Source: Oceanobacillus manasiensis (GTDB lineage Bacteria; Bacillota; Bacilli; Bacillales; Amphibacillaceae). Taken from it: a stretch of DNA of 64,000 nucleotides. The number at the start of each line of letters is the position of its first letter. The stretch's first letter is position 1. Under the pieces are notes generated by a model. The model was not told the origin of the DNA, ran no database searches, and saw only the letters and a program-made list of their open reading frames with translations. The stretch lies in contig NZ_CCDL010000002.1 of assembly GCF_000724085.1 (NCBI RefSeq), positions 62,001 to 126,000 on the forward strand, written 5' to 3'. Of this stretch, positions 54,853 to 64,000 are shown one piece after another. A program made the translations under genes and the position numbers.

Positions 54853-57279
54853 ATGTTAGTATCACTTAATTGGTTAAAGAATTATGTAGACATTGGAAAA
54901 ATAAGTCCGGAACAGTTGGCTGAAAAAGTAACGAAATCAGGCATTGAAGTGGAAAGCGTAGAATATATTGCAGAAAAAAGTGAGAATGTAGTTGTGGGAT
55001 ACGTGCAATCCTGTGAACAGCATCCCAACGCTGATAAGCTTAATTTATGTCAAGTGGATACTGGGGAAGACACACTTCAAATTATTTGTGGAGCTCCGAA
55101 TATTGCTCAAGGGCAAAAGGTTGCTGTTGCAAAACCAGGAGCGGTTTTACCAGGTAACTTCAAAATTAAGAAAGTTAAATTACGTGGTGTTGAATCTAAC
55201 GGTATGATTTGTTCCTTACAAGAGCTAGGAATTGAAGAGAAATATGTACCCAAAGATGCAGCGGATGGAATCTTTGTTTTCCCGGATGATGTTACAGTAG
55301 GGGAGAGCGTTGAACCTTTATTAAACCTTAATGACGCTGTTTTAGAATTTGAACTTACACCGAACCGTGCAGATTGTCTTTCCATGTTAGGCGTATCCTA
55401 TGAAGTTGCTGCATTGCTTGATCAACCACTTCAACTCCCTAGCGAAGAAGTTATTAGTACAGAAGAGTCTGCAGAAGATTATATAAACGTAGAAATTGAA
55501 GCGAAAGACTTAAATCCTTACTATGGTGCTTTTGTTATTAAGGATATCGAAATAAAAGACTCCCCGCTTTGGATGAAAAATCATTTAATCGCTGCTGGTA
55601 TTAGACCGATAAATAATGTGGTGGATATTACGAATTTTGTCATGCTAGAATATGGCCAACCTTTACATGCATTTGACTATGATCAATTGGAATCAGACAA
55701 AATTGTTGTACGTCGCGCTGCAAAAGGGGAAACATTGGTAACATTAGACGAACAGGAGAGAACTCTTTCAGAAGATCATCTCGTCATTACTAATGGTAAA
55801 AAGCCGATTGCGTTAGCAGGCGTGATGGGTGGAGTGGATACAGAAGTTAATGAACAAACAACTACTGTATTGCTTGAGGCTGCTTATTTTGTTTCCTCCA
55901 CGGTAAGAAAAGCTGTGAAAGATACTGGTTTGCGTAGCGAATCAAGTACACGTTTTGAAAAAGGAATCGATCCGAACAGGGTAAGAGAAGCAGGCCTGAG
56001 AGCATGTCAACTCTTAACACAATATGCAGGTGGAAAAGTACTTTCAAATGTTGTAGAAAGTGACGAGCTTGATAGAACTGAAAAAGAAATCAAACTTGTG
56101 ACACAAGAGGTTAATAAGCGACTAGGTACTGCGGTGACTGCAGAAGATATCGCGACCATTTTTCGTAAGCTTCGCTTTGATTATGAGCAGAACCAAGATG
56201 AATTTACGGTATACGCACCAACACGCAGAGGCGACATTACGATTTTTGAAGATTTACTAGAAGAAATAGCGCGTATTTACGGGTACGATAATCTACCATT
56301 TACATTACCAGAAGGTGCTTCTCATGCTGGCGCTCTTACCGAAACACAACAATTAAAACGAGATGTTAAGCGTTACTTACAAAGTGCTGGACTTATGGAG
56401 ACAATTACGTATTCTCTTACAAGCTCCTCGAAGATTGACCAATTAATCAGTCCAGAGATTCAAGCTTTAGATCCAAAACCAGTGGCGCTCTCTATGCCTA
56501 TGAGTGAGGATCATAAATATTTAAGGTTAAGTATACTGCCTGAACTACTAACCACTATTTCTTATAACCAGGCAAGGAATCAGACAGATCTGTTTTACTT
56601 TGAGCTAGGTAAAATCTTTGTTTCTAAGGAAGAGATTGTAACAAGTCAACCATCAGAGCAATTACGAGTGTCTGGTGCCCTTTCTGGAAAATGGCTTGAT
56701 CATCCGTGGCAACAAGAGAAAAAAGAGGTTGATTTCTATGTAGTTAAAGGCATAATTGAAGGATTGTGTGATTACCTTAAACTACCAGTATCCTTTAAAA
56801 AAGCAAGCATTCCACATACGCATCCAGGTAGAAGTGCTGCCATAATAATTAATGGAAAAGAAATCGGTTTTCTTGGTCAAGTACATCCTGCCTTGCAAAA
56901 GCAGAATGGCCTTAAAGATACCTATGTATTTGATGTGAATATGGAAGAGGTTATTGCAGAACATAATGCAGTCCCTTCATATAGTCAAATACCTAAATAT
57001 CCTTCTGTTACTAGGGATATCGCCTTTATTATGGATAAGCAAATTCCTGCGGGTGATGTGAAGCAGACAATTGTTGATTTAGGTGCCCCACTAGTTAAAC
57101 AAGTAGATATATTTGATGTCTATCAAGGTGAAAATATTGGGGGAGACAAAAAATCCGTAGCATATAGCCTCGTCTACCAGGATCCTGAAAAAACTCTAAC
57201 AGATGAAGAGGTAGAAGCGTCTTATACAAACATTCTTAATAGTGTAAATGAAAAATATAATGCGTTTGTAAGATCATAA
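54853..57279 (+). CDS. pheT: Phenylalanyl-tRNA synthetase beta subunit
   Basis: An 808-residue subunit. The N-terminal EMAP/tRNA-binding domain (about 40-150) has HPNADKLNLCQVDTG. The B3/4 editing domain is at about 205-390 and B5 at about 405-480. The inactive catalytic core follows, and the C-terminal FDX-ACB anticodon domain begins YPSVTRDIAFIMDKQIPAGD. It forms the alpha2-beta2 enzyme with PheS, 15 bases upstream. Confidence 0.97.
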   Translation: MLVSLNWLKNYVDIGKISPEQLAEKVTKSGIEVESVEYIAEKSENVVVGYVQSCEQHPNADKLNLCQVDTGEDTLQIICGAPNIAQGQKVAVAKPGAVLPGNFKIKKVKLRGVESNGMICSLQELGIEEKYVPKDAADGIFVFPDDVTVGESVEPLLNLNDAVLEFELTPNRADCLSMLGVSYEVAALLDQPLQLPSEEVISTEESAEDYINVEIEAKDLNPYYGAFVIKDIEIKDSPLWMKNHLIAAGIRPINNVVDITNFVMLEYGQPLHAFDYDQLESDKIVVRRAAKGETLVTLDEQERTLSEDHLVITNGKKPIALAGVMGGVDTEVNEQTTTVLLEAAYFVSSTVRKAVKDTGLRSESSTRFEKGIDPNRVREAGLRACQLLTQYAGGKVLSNVVESDELDRTEKEIKLVTQEVNKRLGTAVTAEDIATIFRKLRFDYEQNQDEFTVYAPTRRGDITIFEDLLEEIARIYGYDNLPFTLPEGASHAGALTETQQLKRDVKRYLQSAGLMETITYSLTSSSKIDQLISPEIQALDPKPVALSMPMSEDHKYLRLSILPELLTTISYNQARNQTDLFYFELGKIFVSKEEIVTSQPSEQLRVSGALSGKWLDHPWQQEKKEVDFYVVKGIIEGLCDYLKLPVSFKKASIPHTHPGRSAAIIINGKEIGFLGQVHPALQKQNGLKDTYVFDVNMEEVIAEHNAVPSYSQIPKYPSVTRDIAFIMDKQIPAGDVKQTIVDLGAPLVKQVDIFDVYQGENIGGDKKSVAYSLVYQDPEKTLTDEEVEASYTNILNSVNEKYNAFVRS

Positions 57280-57294
57280 GATTTATCTAAATAA

Positions 57295-57345
57295 AAGCCG
57301 GCAAGGAATCAATCTTTTAAAATTGATATCTTGCCGGCTTCTCTA
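57295..57345. terminator. Terminator of pheST
   Basis: AGCCGGCAAG / CTTGCCGGCT perfect outer stem, with an inner AT-rich stem ATCAAT / ATTGAT. The U-tail is weak. Confidence 0.75.
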
Positions 57346-57455
57346 ATTTAAAATTAAGCTAAGAAGTAATTACAATGTGTTTAAAAACGTTAATCCTCAG
57401 GTGAAAGGAAATATTCACATTCGTTAAAAGAGTGGTTAAGACTAGTTGTTTTCAC

Positions 57456-58391
57456 CTACAAATAGGCTTTTGCCTTACTAGTGTTTGCAAAATGGGTCTT
57501 AGCGTACAAGTTTAATGCTTCTTCACCGTGTTCTGTAATCAGCTTGGCAATGACCTGGTCAACTTTTTTAGAAGCACCTTTTGGAATGGTTATACCAAGC
57601 ATATCGGATAGACGGTCTATCTCATCTAGAAAACGACTTCTAGCAATAATTGAACCTGCTGCAACAGCAATGGAATAGCTTTCCGCCTTGGTCATAAAAA
57701 AGGTCTTCTCAGCAAGTGATTGTTTTTCAGAAGCGATGTGGCGCTTATAAATTGCAGGTTCACAAAACTGGTCGATTAAAACACCTTCCAATGGTTTGCC
57801 TTCCACTTTTTTTAGAAGGCTTTTAATGACAGAGTGGTGTAGCATTGCTTTCATTTTTCCTTGAGACCAACCTTTAGCCTGAAGCTTGTTATACTTCTCG
57901 TTTGCTAGCACCATGAGCGTATACGGTACATTCAATTTTACAATTTCCCTTGAAAGCTTTCTGATCGTATCATCGTGCAGATTTTTCGAATCTTTAACGC
58001 CCATTTTCTTTAGTTGTTCAATTTGGCTTTCCTTCACATAAACACCTGCTACGGTGATAGGTCCGAAATAATCCCCTGTTCCTGCTTCATCAGTTCCAAT
58101 ATGGCTCTGAATGAATAAAGTAGATGGAGGGGCATAGATAGATTGCTGCGAACTTGGTTTTTTTTCGTTTTTTGTCGCTATTTGCACATCAACTTTTGCC
58201 CACTTTCCTGCTTCCGTTTCTGGACTCTTACCTTGAAATAAAACCTTTCCAGATTTGTAGGCTGTTATGACTGCATGCTCTGTCTTTGCCCGGAAAATGG
58301 CTCCTTGGGGGGTGTTTGTCAGGGAACTCTGGTAATGGGTTTTCATGTTTTGAATTGTATTATCTGGTAACGTGTACACAGATTGTGGCAT
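57456..58391 (-). CDS. rnhC: Ribonuclease HIII
   Basis: A 311-residue type 2 RNase H. The N-terminal TBP-like substrate-binding domain spans residues 1-85. The catalytic domain has the DEDD set: GTDEAGTGDYFGP (Asp/Glu, near residue 97), VLIDQF (Asp) and a later ESYSIAVAAGSIIAR segment. GKAKKV-like ending is replaced by THFANTSKA. It removes RNA from RNA-DNA hybrids. It is on the minus strand, convergent with pheT and divergent from zapA, as in B. subtilis. Confidence 0.95.
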   Translation of the reverse strand: MPQSVYTLPDNTIQNMKTHYQSSLTNTPQGAIFRAKTEHAVITAYKSGKVLFQGKSPETEAGKWAKVDVQIATKNEKKPSSQQSIYAPPSTLFIQSHIGTDEAGTGDYFGPITVAGVYVKESQIEQLKKMGVKDSKNLHDDTIRKLSREIVKLNVPYTLMVLANEKYNKLQAKGWSQGKMKAMLHHSVIKSLLKKVEGKPLEGVLIDQFCEPAIYKRHIASEKQSLAEKTFFMTKAESYSIAVAAGSIIARSRFLDEIDRLSDMLGITIPKGASKKVDQVIAKLITEHGEEALNLYAKTHFANTSKAKAYL

Positions 58392-58539
58392 TTACTCAAC
58401 TCCTATTTCTCCGATAGATTGACTATAGCAAAATCTGAGGCATAAGAAAACGTCTGTAACCCATGATATCTCGGTTTCCTTATTCATTAACTTCATGTTA
58501 ATATAAGATGTACAATTTTTTAGGCAGGAGGGTAATCCC

Positions 58540-58803
58540 GTGACCCAAAATAATAAATCGAGGATCACTGTTGATATACATAATAAATCATATACGATTG
58601 TTGGGGAAGAATCTGCGAGTCAGGTTCGCCTTGTTGCCAGCCTTGTTGATCAAAAAATGAGTGAAATTCAAGAGGCTAATAGGCACCTTGATACAACTAA
58701 ACTTGCGGTACTTACAGCGGTAAATACAATGAATGATTACCTGAAATTAAAAGAGGATTATGCAGCATTATTAGGCTCATTAAAAAAGAAAGAGGATAAC
58801 TAG
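58540..58803 (+). CDS. zapA: Cell division protein ZapA
   Basis: An 87-residue protein that bundles FtsZ filaments. The N-terminal part is RITVDIHNKSYTIVGEES and the C-terminal coiled coil covers about residues 35-85. The start is GTG at 58540 with AGGAGGG upstream. The next gene, cvpA, starts 2 bases after the stop. Confidence 0.93.
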   Translation: MTQNNKSRITVDIHNKSYTIVGEESASQVRLVASLVDQKMSEIQEANRHLDTTKLAVLTAVNTMNDYLKLKEDYAALLGSLKKKEDN

Positions 58804-58805
58804 AT

Positions 58806-59360
58806 ATGTTTGATCTTATCATACTGATTATATTAGTTTTTGGTTTATTAATGGGATTGAAGCGAGGATTTATACTTCAGCTATTCCATTTACTAGGGTT
58901 TATTGTGGCACTAATTGTTGCAGCCCTTTACTACGATAAGTTGGGGCCCAAGTTAACTCTATGGATTCCGTATCCAGAATTATCGAATGAAGGAGCATGG
59001 GCAGAATTTTTACAAGCACTTCCGCTAGAAAGCGGATTTTATAATGCAATTGCCTTTGTTGTCATATTTTTTGCAGTAAGAATAATATTACAGATTATTG
59101 CTTCGATGCTTGATGTCGTTGCATCTTTGCCTGTCTTAAATTCAGTAAATAAATTACTTGGTGCAGTGCTAGGTTTTGTAGAGGTTTATCTTCTACTGTT
59201 TATTGTGTTATATATTATGGCACTCACTCCGATTGAAAGCATTCAATCATGGATAAATGACTCTTCAATCGCTTTGGCAATGTTAGAGAATACTCCATAT
59301 CTATCAGAAAAGCTTAAAGATCTTTGGTTTAATACTGTGGCTCAATTAGACTTGAAATAG
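58806..59360 (+). CDS. CvpA family membrane protein (YshB)
   Basis: A 184-residue protein with four membrane segments. The start MFDLIILIILVFGLLMGLKR, followed by GF, is the CvpA signature 'D.iil.il......G..rG'. The conserved FLLPVLNSVNKLLGAVLG-like element (here LPVLNSVNKLLGAVLGFVEV) is near residue 112. CvpA proteins are linked with colicin V production and envelope homeostasis. It is translationally linked to zapA. Confidence 0.9.
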   Translation: MFDLIILIILVFGLLMGLKRGFILQLFHLLGFIVALIVAALYYDKLGPKLTLWIPYPELSNEGAWAEFLQALPLESGFYNAIAFVVIFFAVRIILQIIASMLDVVASLPVLNSVNKLLGAVLGFVEVYLLLFIVLYIMALTPIESIQSWINDSSIALAMLENTPYLSEKLKDLWFNTVAQLDLK

Positions 59361-59396
59361 AAACGTATGTTAAAAAAGTAGTAGAGGTACCATAGC

Positions 59397-59472
59397 AGAC
59401 TGGTTCAAGTAGTAGTGATACAGTTGTATGTCATGTACAATAGGTATTAACTAGTTTGGATCAGTCTTTTTT
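59397..59472 (+). terminator. Terminator of zapA-cvpA
   Basis: AGACTGGTTC (59397-59406) pairs with GGATCAGTCT (59458-59467), followed by TTTTT. The loop is long (51 bases) and itself folds weakly. Confidence 0.65.
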
Positions 59473-59564
59473 AGATCGAAATCTGTTAAAGTTATATTTA
59501 AAGGTGAAATAAAAAAATAAATTAAACGGTAATAAAAGACTATGGATAAATGTAGGTGAGGATA

Positions 59565-61283
59565 ATGAAAGTAAATAAAAAAGATGTTATTAAATTACTT
59601 GAGAAAATAGCTATCTATATGGAATTAAAGGGTGAGAACACTTTTAAGATATCTGCATATCGAAAAGCAGCCCAAGGTCTTGAGACGGACGAAAGATCCC
59701 TTTCAGCCATTGAGGATTTTCAAAAAATTAGTGGTATTGGTAAAGGAACCAGTGCAGTAATTGAAGAATATGTAGAAAAAGGTACATCGGAAACGTTAGC
59801 TCAATTGAAAAAGGAGGTTCCAGAAGGACTAATTCCGTTATTGGACCTCCCAGGGCTTGGTGGGAAAAAACTAGCCAAGCTATATCAAGAGCTTGGTGTA
59901 AGGGATGCTGCATCTTTAAAAGAATCCTGTGAAAATGGACAGGTCGAGGCCTTAGCTGGTTTTGGAAAAAAAACCGCCGAAAAGATTCTTTCAGCTTTAG
60001 AGGATGCTGGAAAGCGTCCCGAACGTCTACCAATTGCCATCATGCTTCCTATTGCAGAAAAGATTGAAGCATATCTTAGTCAGGTTAAGGAAATAGACGA
60101 GTTCTCCCGAGCTGGTAGTCTACGAAGGATGAGAGAGACCGTTAAAGATATTGATTTTATCATTGCAACGGAACAACCAGAAATGGTTAGAGAGGCCTTA
60201 CTAAATATAGAGAATGTAAAAGAAGTGATAGCAAAAGGTGATACGAAGGTGTCTGTTACACTTGAAGACATTTACGATATTAATGTTGATTTTCGCTTGG
60301 TTGCACAGAGCGAATTTGCTTCCACTTTACATCACTTTACAGGATCAAAAGACCACAATGTTGCGATGAGACAGCTTGCTAAATCCCGTGGAGAGAAAAT
60401 TAATGAGTATGGGGTCGATGTGGAGGAAACAGGGGAGACATTACACTTTCCTACAGAAAAAGCATTTTTCAATCACTTTGGCATGCCCTATATTCCTCCA
60501 GAGTTAAGAGAAAACACAGGAGAAGTCGAGGAGTTTCACGCTTCTAATAGTCTTCTTGAACTTAGTGATATACGTGGTGACTTGCATATGCATACAACAG
60601 CAAGTGATGGCGCACAGACACTAGAGGAAATGGTGGAAGAGGCAAGAAGAAAAAACTATCGCTTTATCGCGATTACCGATCATTCTAAGTACTTACGGGT
60701 GGCAAACGGTCTTGATGAAGACCGCTTAAGGAAGCAACGAGAAGAAATAGAAAAATTTAAAGAGACATATAAGGACATCCATATTTTTGCAGGAGTGGAA
60801 ATGGATATACGGCCAGACGGAACTCTGGATTTTTCTGACGACTTTTTGAAGGAAATGGACTTTGTGATAGCAGCAATCCATTCCAACTTTAATCAGTCGC
60901 AAGAGAAAATAATGGAACGGTTGCAGTCAGCACTTGAAAATCCTTACGTGTCATTAATCGCCCATCCTACAGGAAGACTTATTGGAAGACGTGAAGGTTA
61001 TAAAGTAGACGTTGAACAACTTATCAAAAAAGCAAAAGAAACAAATACTGCTTTAGAAATAAATGCTAATCCAAATCGCCTTGATATAGCTGCTGAATGG
61101 GCAAGAAAAGCCCAAGAAGAAGGGGTGACCCTTGCAATAAATACAGATGCACATAACTATCAAATGCTGGAACATATGCAGTATGGAGTAGGGATTGCAA
61201 GAAAAGGTTGGATTGAAAAAGACACCGTAATGAATACGTGGTCCGTTGAAAAGCTTCAAGATTACTTTTCAAGAAATAAATAA
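59565..61283 (+). CDS. polX: DNA polymerase/3'-5' exonuclease PolX
   Basis: A 572-residue family X polymerase. The N-terminal 8-kDa and HhH region has [16 protein letters not shown] and [17 protein letters not shown]. The palm carries [20 protein letters not shown] (Asp pair near residue 205). The C-terminal PHP domain starts [11 protein letters not shown] (near residue 340), with later metal motifs in [22 protein letters not shown] and INTDAHN. It acts in base excision repair. The start at ATG 59565 is chosen by homology and the GTAGGTGAGG site. Confidence 0.95.
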   Translation: MKVNKKDVIKLLEKIAIYMELKGENTFKISAYRKAAQGLETDERSLSAIEDFQKISGIGKGTSAVIEEYVEKGTSETLAQLKKEVPEGLIPLLDLPGLGGKKLAKLYQELGVRDAASLKESCENGQVEALAGFGKKTAEKILSALEDAGKRPERLPIAIMLPIAEKIEAYLSQVKEIDEFSRAGSLRRMRETVKDIDFIIATEQPEMVREALLNIENVKEVIAKGDTKVSVTLEDIYDINVDFRLVAQSEFASTLHHFTGSKDHNVAMRQLAKSRGEKINEYGVDVEETGETLHFPTEKAFFNHFGMPYIPPELRENTGEVEEFHASNSLLELSDIRGDLHMHTTASDGAQTLEEMVEEARRKNYRFIAITDHSKYLRVANGLDEDRLRKQREEIEKFKETYKDIHIFAGVEMDIRPDGTLDFSDDFLKEMDFVIAAIHSNFNQSQEKIMERLQSALENPYVSLIAHPTGRLIGRREGYKVDVEQLIKKAKETNTALEINANPNRLDIAAEWARKAQEEGVTLAINTDAHNYQMLEHMQYGVGIARKGWIEKDTVMNTWSVEKLQDYFSRNK

Positions 61284-61309
61284 GTAAGAGAAAAAGGAGT
61301 CACACTTTT

Positions 61310-63658
61310 ATGAATGAACGAATCCTTCGGGTAATGGAATTCGATAAAATTATAGATCAATTAAAAGACCATGCTGCTACATCTTTAGGTAAACGTCTTG
61401 CTGGACAAACAAAGCCATCGACTGATATGGAAGAAGTCATACAACGACAGAAAGAAACGGATGAGGCAGCTCAAATTGTTCGTCTTAATGTGGAAGTACC
61501 ACTTGGAGGCGTTTCTGATATACGTGCAAGTATTAAACGTTCCGTGATTGGTGGTAGTCTAGGAACAGATGAATGCCTGAACGTTGCCAATACTATTTAC
61601 GGTGGAAGACAAGTAAGAGACTTTGTAGGAAAGCTAGAAGAAAAGTATCCTATACTAGAAGAACTTGTAGAACAAATCACCCCATTAAGAGAACTTGAAC
61701 AGTTTATAAAAAGCTGTATTGATGACCATGGCTATGTAATGGATAGTGCCTCCCAAAAATTGCGCAGTATCCGTTCCTCTATCAGAACCTATGAAAGCAG
61801 GCTACGAGATAAGCTGGACAATTATACAAGGACAAATAGTAATATGCTTTCAGATGCTATCATCACTATTCGTAATGACCGTTATGTATTGCCTGTAAAG
61901 CAAGAGTACAGAGGAGCAATAGGTGGCATTGTACATGACCAATCATCATCAGGACAGACACTGTTTATGGAACCCAAAGCAGTAGTAGACCTAAACAATC
62001 AACTACAAGAAGCTTCGGTAAGAGAAAAGCAAGAAATCGAAAGAATACTGCAGGAAATTACTGAACAAATTGCGATAGAGGAAGCACCATTATTAATCAA
62101 TGTGGATGTATTATCAGAGATCGATGTCATGTTTGCTAGAGCAAAATTAGGTAAACAAATGAACGCCTCCATGCCAAAAATGAATGATAATGGAGTTATT
62201 AAAATGCAACAAGCAAGACATCCACTCATTTCAAAGGATGAGGTGGTGCCAAATGATGTAGAAATCGGTGAAACGTATACTTCCATAGTCATAACAGGAC
62301 CGAATACAGGTGGGAAAACAGTCACTTTAAAGATGATTGGGTTATGTACCTTGATGGCGCAATCTGGTTTACAAGTTCCCGCTTTGGATGGATGTGAACT
62401 TGCCGTATTCCAACATGTGTTTGCAGATATTGGTGATGAACAATCTATTGAGCAAAACTTAAGTACCTTCTCTTCCCATATGACTAACATTGTAGATATT
62501 TTAAAAAAGGTTGATTATAAGACACTCGTCTTATTCGATGAGCTAGGTGCAGGTACTGACCCTCAAGAAGGGGCAGCACTTGCTATGTCCATCTTAGATG
62601 ATGTTATAAGTAGAGGAGCCAGAGTAATCGCCACAACACATTACCCTGAATTAAAAGCCTATGGGTATAACCGAGAACAAGTTGTGAATGCTTCTGTGGA
62701 ATTTAATGTGGAGACACTTAGACCAACCTATCGTCTATTAATCGGTGTCCCAGGCCGCAGTAATGCCTTTGAAATATCGAAAAGATTAGGCTTGGAGAGC
62801 GATGTCATTGAACAGGCGAAAGGGCTAATCGGAGTCGATTCAAAGAGTGTGGAAAACATGATCGCATCCTTGGAAGACTCACAGCTTTCAGCTGAAAAAG
62901 AATATGAAGAAGCACATCGAACGCTTCTCGAGAGCGAGGAATTACATCAGGAAATAAAAAATGCTTGGAAGCAATTTGACCAGAAGCGGGAATCCCTTTA
63001 TCAAAAGGCCGAGGAAAAAGCAGAGAAGGCATTAGCTAAAGCACGTGAAGAAGCGGAACTCATCGTGGGTGAAATTCGGAAAATGAAGACGGAAACGAAG
63101 TTGAAGGAACATGAATGGATCGAAGCAAAAAAAATGCTAGAGGACGCACAGCCTAAGCTGCAGAAAAAACAAAAGGAAAAGCAAGCCTCCACAGTGGCGT
63201 CCCAATCTAAAAAGGAAATTAAAGTAGGGGACGAAGTAAAACTTCTAACACTAAATCAGAAGGGTACGATAGTGGAAAAAGTTAGTGATAAAGAATATCT
63301 CGTTCAGGTAGGGATTATGAAAGTGAAAATGAAGCGTGAGGATCTTCAGCCACTAGGCAAGCAAAAGCAAAACTATGAAAAACCCCTAACAACAATCCGT
63401 GGATCAAATTACCATGTTAGTACAGAACTGGATCTCCGCGGAGAGAGATTTGAGGATGCTCTTTTAAAACTGGAAAAATATATTGATGACAGCTTACTTG
63501 CCGGATACGGTAAGGTATCAATCATACATGGTAAAGGAACAGGCGCTTTACGCAATGGTGTAAAAGAATTCGTCAAGAAGCATCCGAGAATTGCGGGGCA
63601 GAGACCTGGAGAAGCGGGAGAAGGAGGAAGTGGAGTTACCGTCATAGAATTACGTTAG
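61310..63658 (+). CDS. mutS2: MutS2 (endonuclease / ribosome rescue ATPase)
   Basis: A 782-residue protein. MutS-type core and clamp helices precede the ATPase with Walker [16 protein letters not shown] (near residue 330) and Walker [16 protein letters not shown], then [16 protein letters not shown]-like segment (about 640-680) follows. The Smr nuclease domain at the C-terminus (about 705-782) has [12 protein letters not shown] and [14 protein letters not shown]. It lacks the mismatch-binding domain of MutS. Known roles are suppression of recombination and splitting of collided ribosomes. Confidence 0.97.
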   Translation: MNERILRVMEFDKIIDQLKDHAATSLGKRLAGQTKPSTDMEEVIQRQKETDEAAQIVRLNVEVPLGGVSDIRASIKRSVIGGSLGTDECLNVANTIYGGRQVRDFVGKLEEKYPILEELVEQITPLRELEQFIKSCIDDHGYVMDSASQKLRSIRSSIRTYESRLRDKLDNYTRTNSNMLSDAIITIRNDRYVLPVKQEYRGAIGGIVHDQSSSGQTLFMEPKAVVDLNNQLQEASVREKQEIERILQEITEQIAIEEAPLLINVDVLSEIDVMFARAKLGKQMNASMPKMNDNGVIKMQQARHPLISKDEVVPNDVEIGETYTSIVITGPNTGGKTVTLKMIGLCTLMAQSGLQVPALDGCELAVFQHVFADIGDEQSIEQNLSTFSSHMTNIVDILKKVDYKTLVLFDELGAGTDPQEGAALAMSILDDVISRGARVIATTHYPELKAYGYNREQVVNASVEFNVETLRPTYRLLIGVPGRSNAFEISKRLGLESDVIEQAKGLIGVDSKSVENMIASLEDSQLSAEKEYEEAHRTLLESEELHQEIKNAWKQFDQKRESLYQKAEEKAEKALAKAREEAELIVGEIRKMKTETKLKEHEWIEAKKMLEDAQPKLQKKQKEKQASTVASQSKKEIKVGDEVKLLTLNQKGTIVEKVSDKEYLVQVGIMKVKMKREDLQPLGKQKQNYEKPLTTIRGSNYHVSTELDLRGERFEDALLKLEKYIDDSLLAGYGKVSIIHGKGTGALRNGVKEFVKKHPRIAGQRPGEAGEGGSGVTVIELR

Positions 63659-63679
63659 TGACAAATAGGAGGTAGTGCT

Positions 63680-64000
63680 GTGAGTACATTTTGGGAAAAT
63701 GTTATTGTTATAACGGCTGCTAGATACAGTGTGGTTATATTAGCCACACTTGTATTTCTAGCCATATTTGAAACCGTAACATCTTATAGAAATTGGGAAG
63801 AGATTAAAAAGGGAAATTTAGCAGTGGCAATGGCGACCGGGGGGAAAATCTTTGGGATAGCTACCATTTTTCGATTTTCCATTGAGCATAATGACACGGT
63901 GCTTCAAAGCATTGGCTGGGGTACGTTTGGATTTTTACTATTATTATTTGGATATGTTATTTTTGAATTTCTAACTCCAACGATTAAGGTTGATGAAGAA
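63680..64000 (+). CDS. yshE: DUF350 membrane protein YshE (partial, 3' end outside window)
   Basis: An open frame of 107 codons running to the window end, starting GTG at 63680 after AGGAGG. It reads MSTFWENVIVITAARYSVVI and has three to four hydrophobic segments. The DUF350-like central block LAVAMATGGKIFGIATIFRF is present. Its place after mutS2 fits B. subtilis yshE. Function is unknown. Confidence 0.85.
   Translation, partial: MSTFWENVIVITAARYSVVILATLVFLAIFETVTSYRNWEEIKKGNLAVAMATGGKIFGIATIFRFSIEHNDTVLQSIGWGTFGFLLLLFGYVIFEFLTPTIKVDEE

Noticed and set aside
61999-62490. 163-codon minus-strand ORF inside mutS2
   Set aside because: It is antisense to the conserved ATPase core of mutS2, has no ribosome binding site and shows Ser/Cys-rich composition typical of shadow frames.

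Overview
The window is a stretch of chromosome from a low-GC, spore-forming Firmicute of the family Bacillaceae. The evidence is gene order and content. From about 5.1 kb to the end the genes follow the Bacillus subtilis order ytoI-ytpI-nrnA-ytrIH-dnaE-ytsJ-accDA-pfkA-pyk-fxsA-ytvI-citZ-icd-mdh-phoPR-polA-mutM-coaE-gapB-speD-nrdR-dnaBI-ytxC-thrS-infC-rpmI-rplT-ysdABC-sspI-ysgA-pheST-rnhC-zapA-cvpA-polX-mutS2-yshE. Spore genes (sspI, ytrH, ytrI) are present. I cannot name the species; the differences from B. subtilis suggest a relative such as Oceanobacillus, Virgibacillus or Lentibacillus (inference).

Layout. (1) 0-4.8 kb: the 3' part of a type IV pilus locus (end of pilT, then pilC, a pilin, pilD, pilM, pilN, pilO). 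A cyclic-di-GMP-II riboswitch aptamer lies directly before the pilin gene. (2) 4.8-12.6 kb: a small membrane protein, ytoI, ytpI, nanoRNase nrnA, the sporulation pair ytrHI behind a SigE-type promoter, and dnaE. (3) 12.6-25.1 kb: central carbon and lipid precursor genes: malic enzyme, a FadR-type GntR regulator, accDA, pfkA-pyk, citZ-icd-mdh. A palindrome fitting the FadR-subfamily operator consensus sits at the malic enzyme promoter. (4) 25.2-37.8 kb: a MaoC-type dehydratase with a cre-like site, phoPR, polA-mutM-coaE, gapB with a CcpN-like double operator, speD behind an apparently structured leader RNA, nrdR, dnaB and dnaI. (5) 38-43 kb: thrS under a threonine T-box, and infC-rpmI-rplT behind an L20-type leader, with infC starting at AUU. 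(6) 43-52.5 kb: ysdA, a TVP38 protein, ysdB (SigW promoter), dut, ysdC, a lytic transglycosylase, and a four-gene minus-strand cassette of unknown function (an anchored surface protein plus a two-permease ABC exporter). (7) 52.2-64 kb: sspI, an rRNA methyltransferase, pheST under a phenylalanine T-box, rnhC, zapA-cvpA, polX, mutS2 and the start of yshE.

Most genes are ordinary core genes. The parts worth attention are the riboswitch-controlled pilin, the speD leader, the malic enzyme/GntR/acc unit with its operator, two copies of an intergenic repeat whose hairpin shows compensatory changes, the uncharacterised ABC cassette, and a PhoR that lacks an extracytoplasmic sensor domain. No rRNA, tRNA, CRISPR array, prophage or insertion sequence was recognised.
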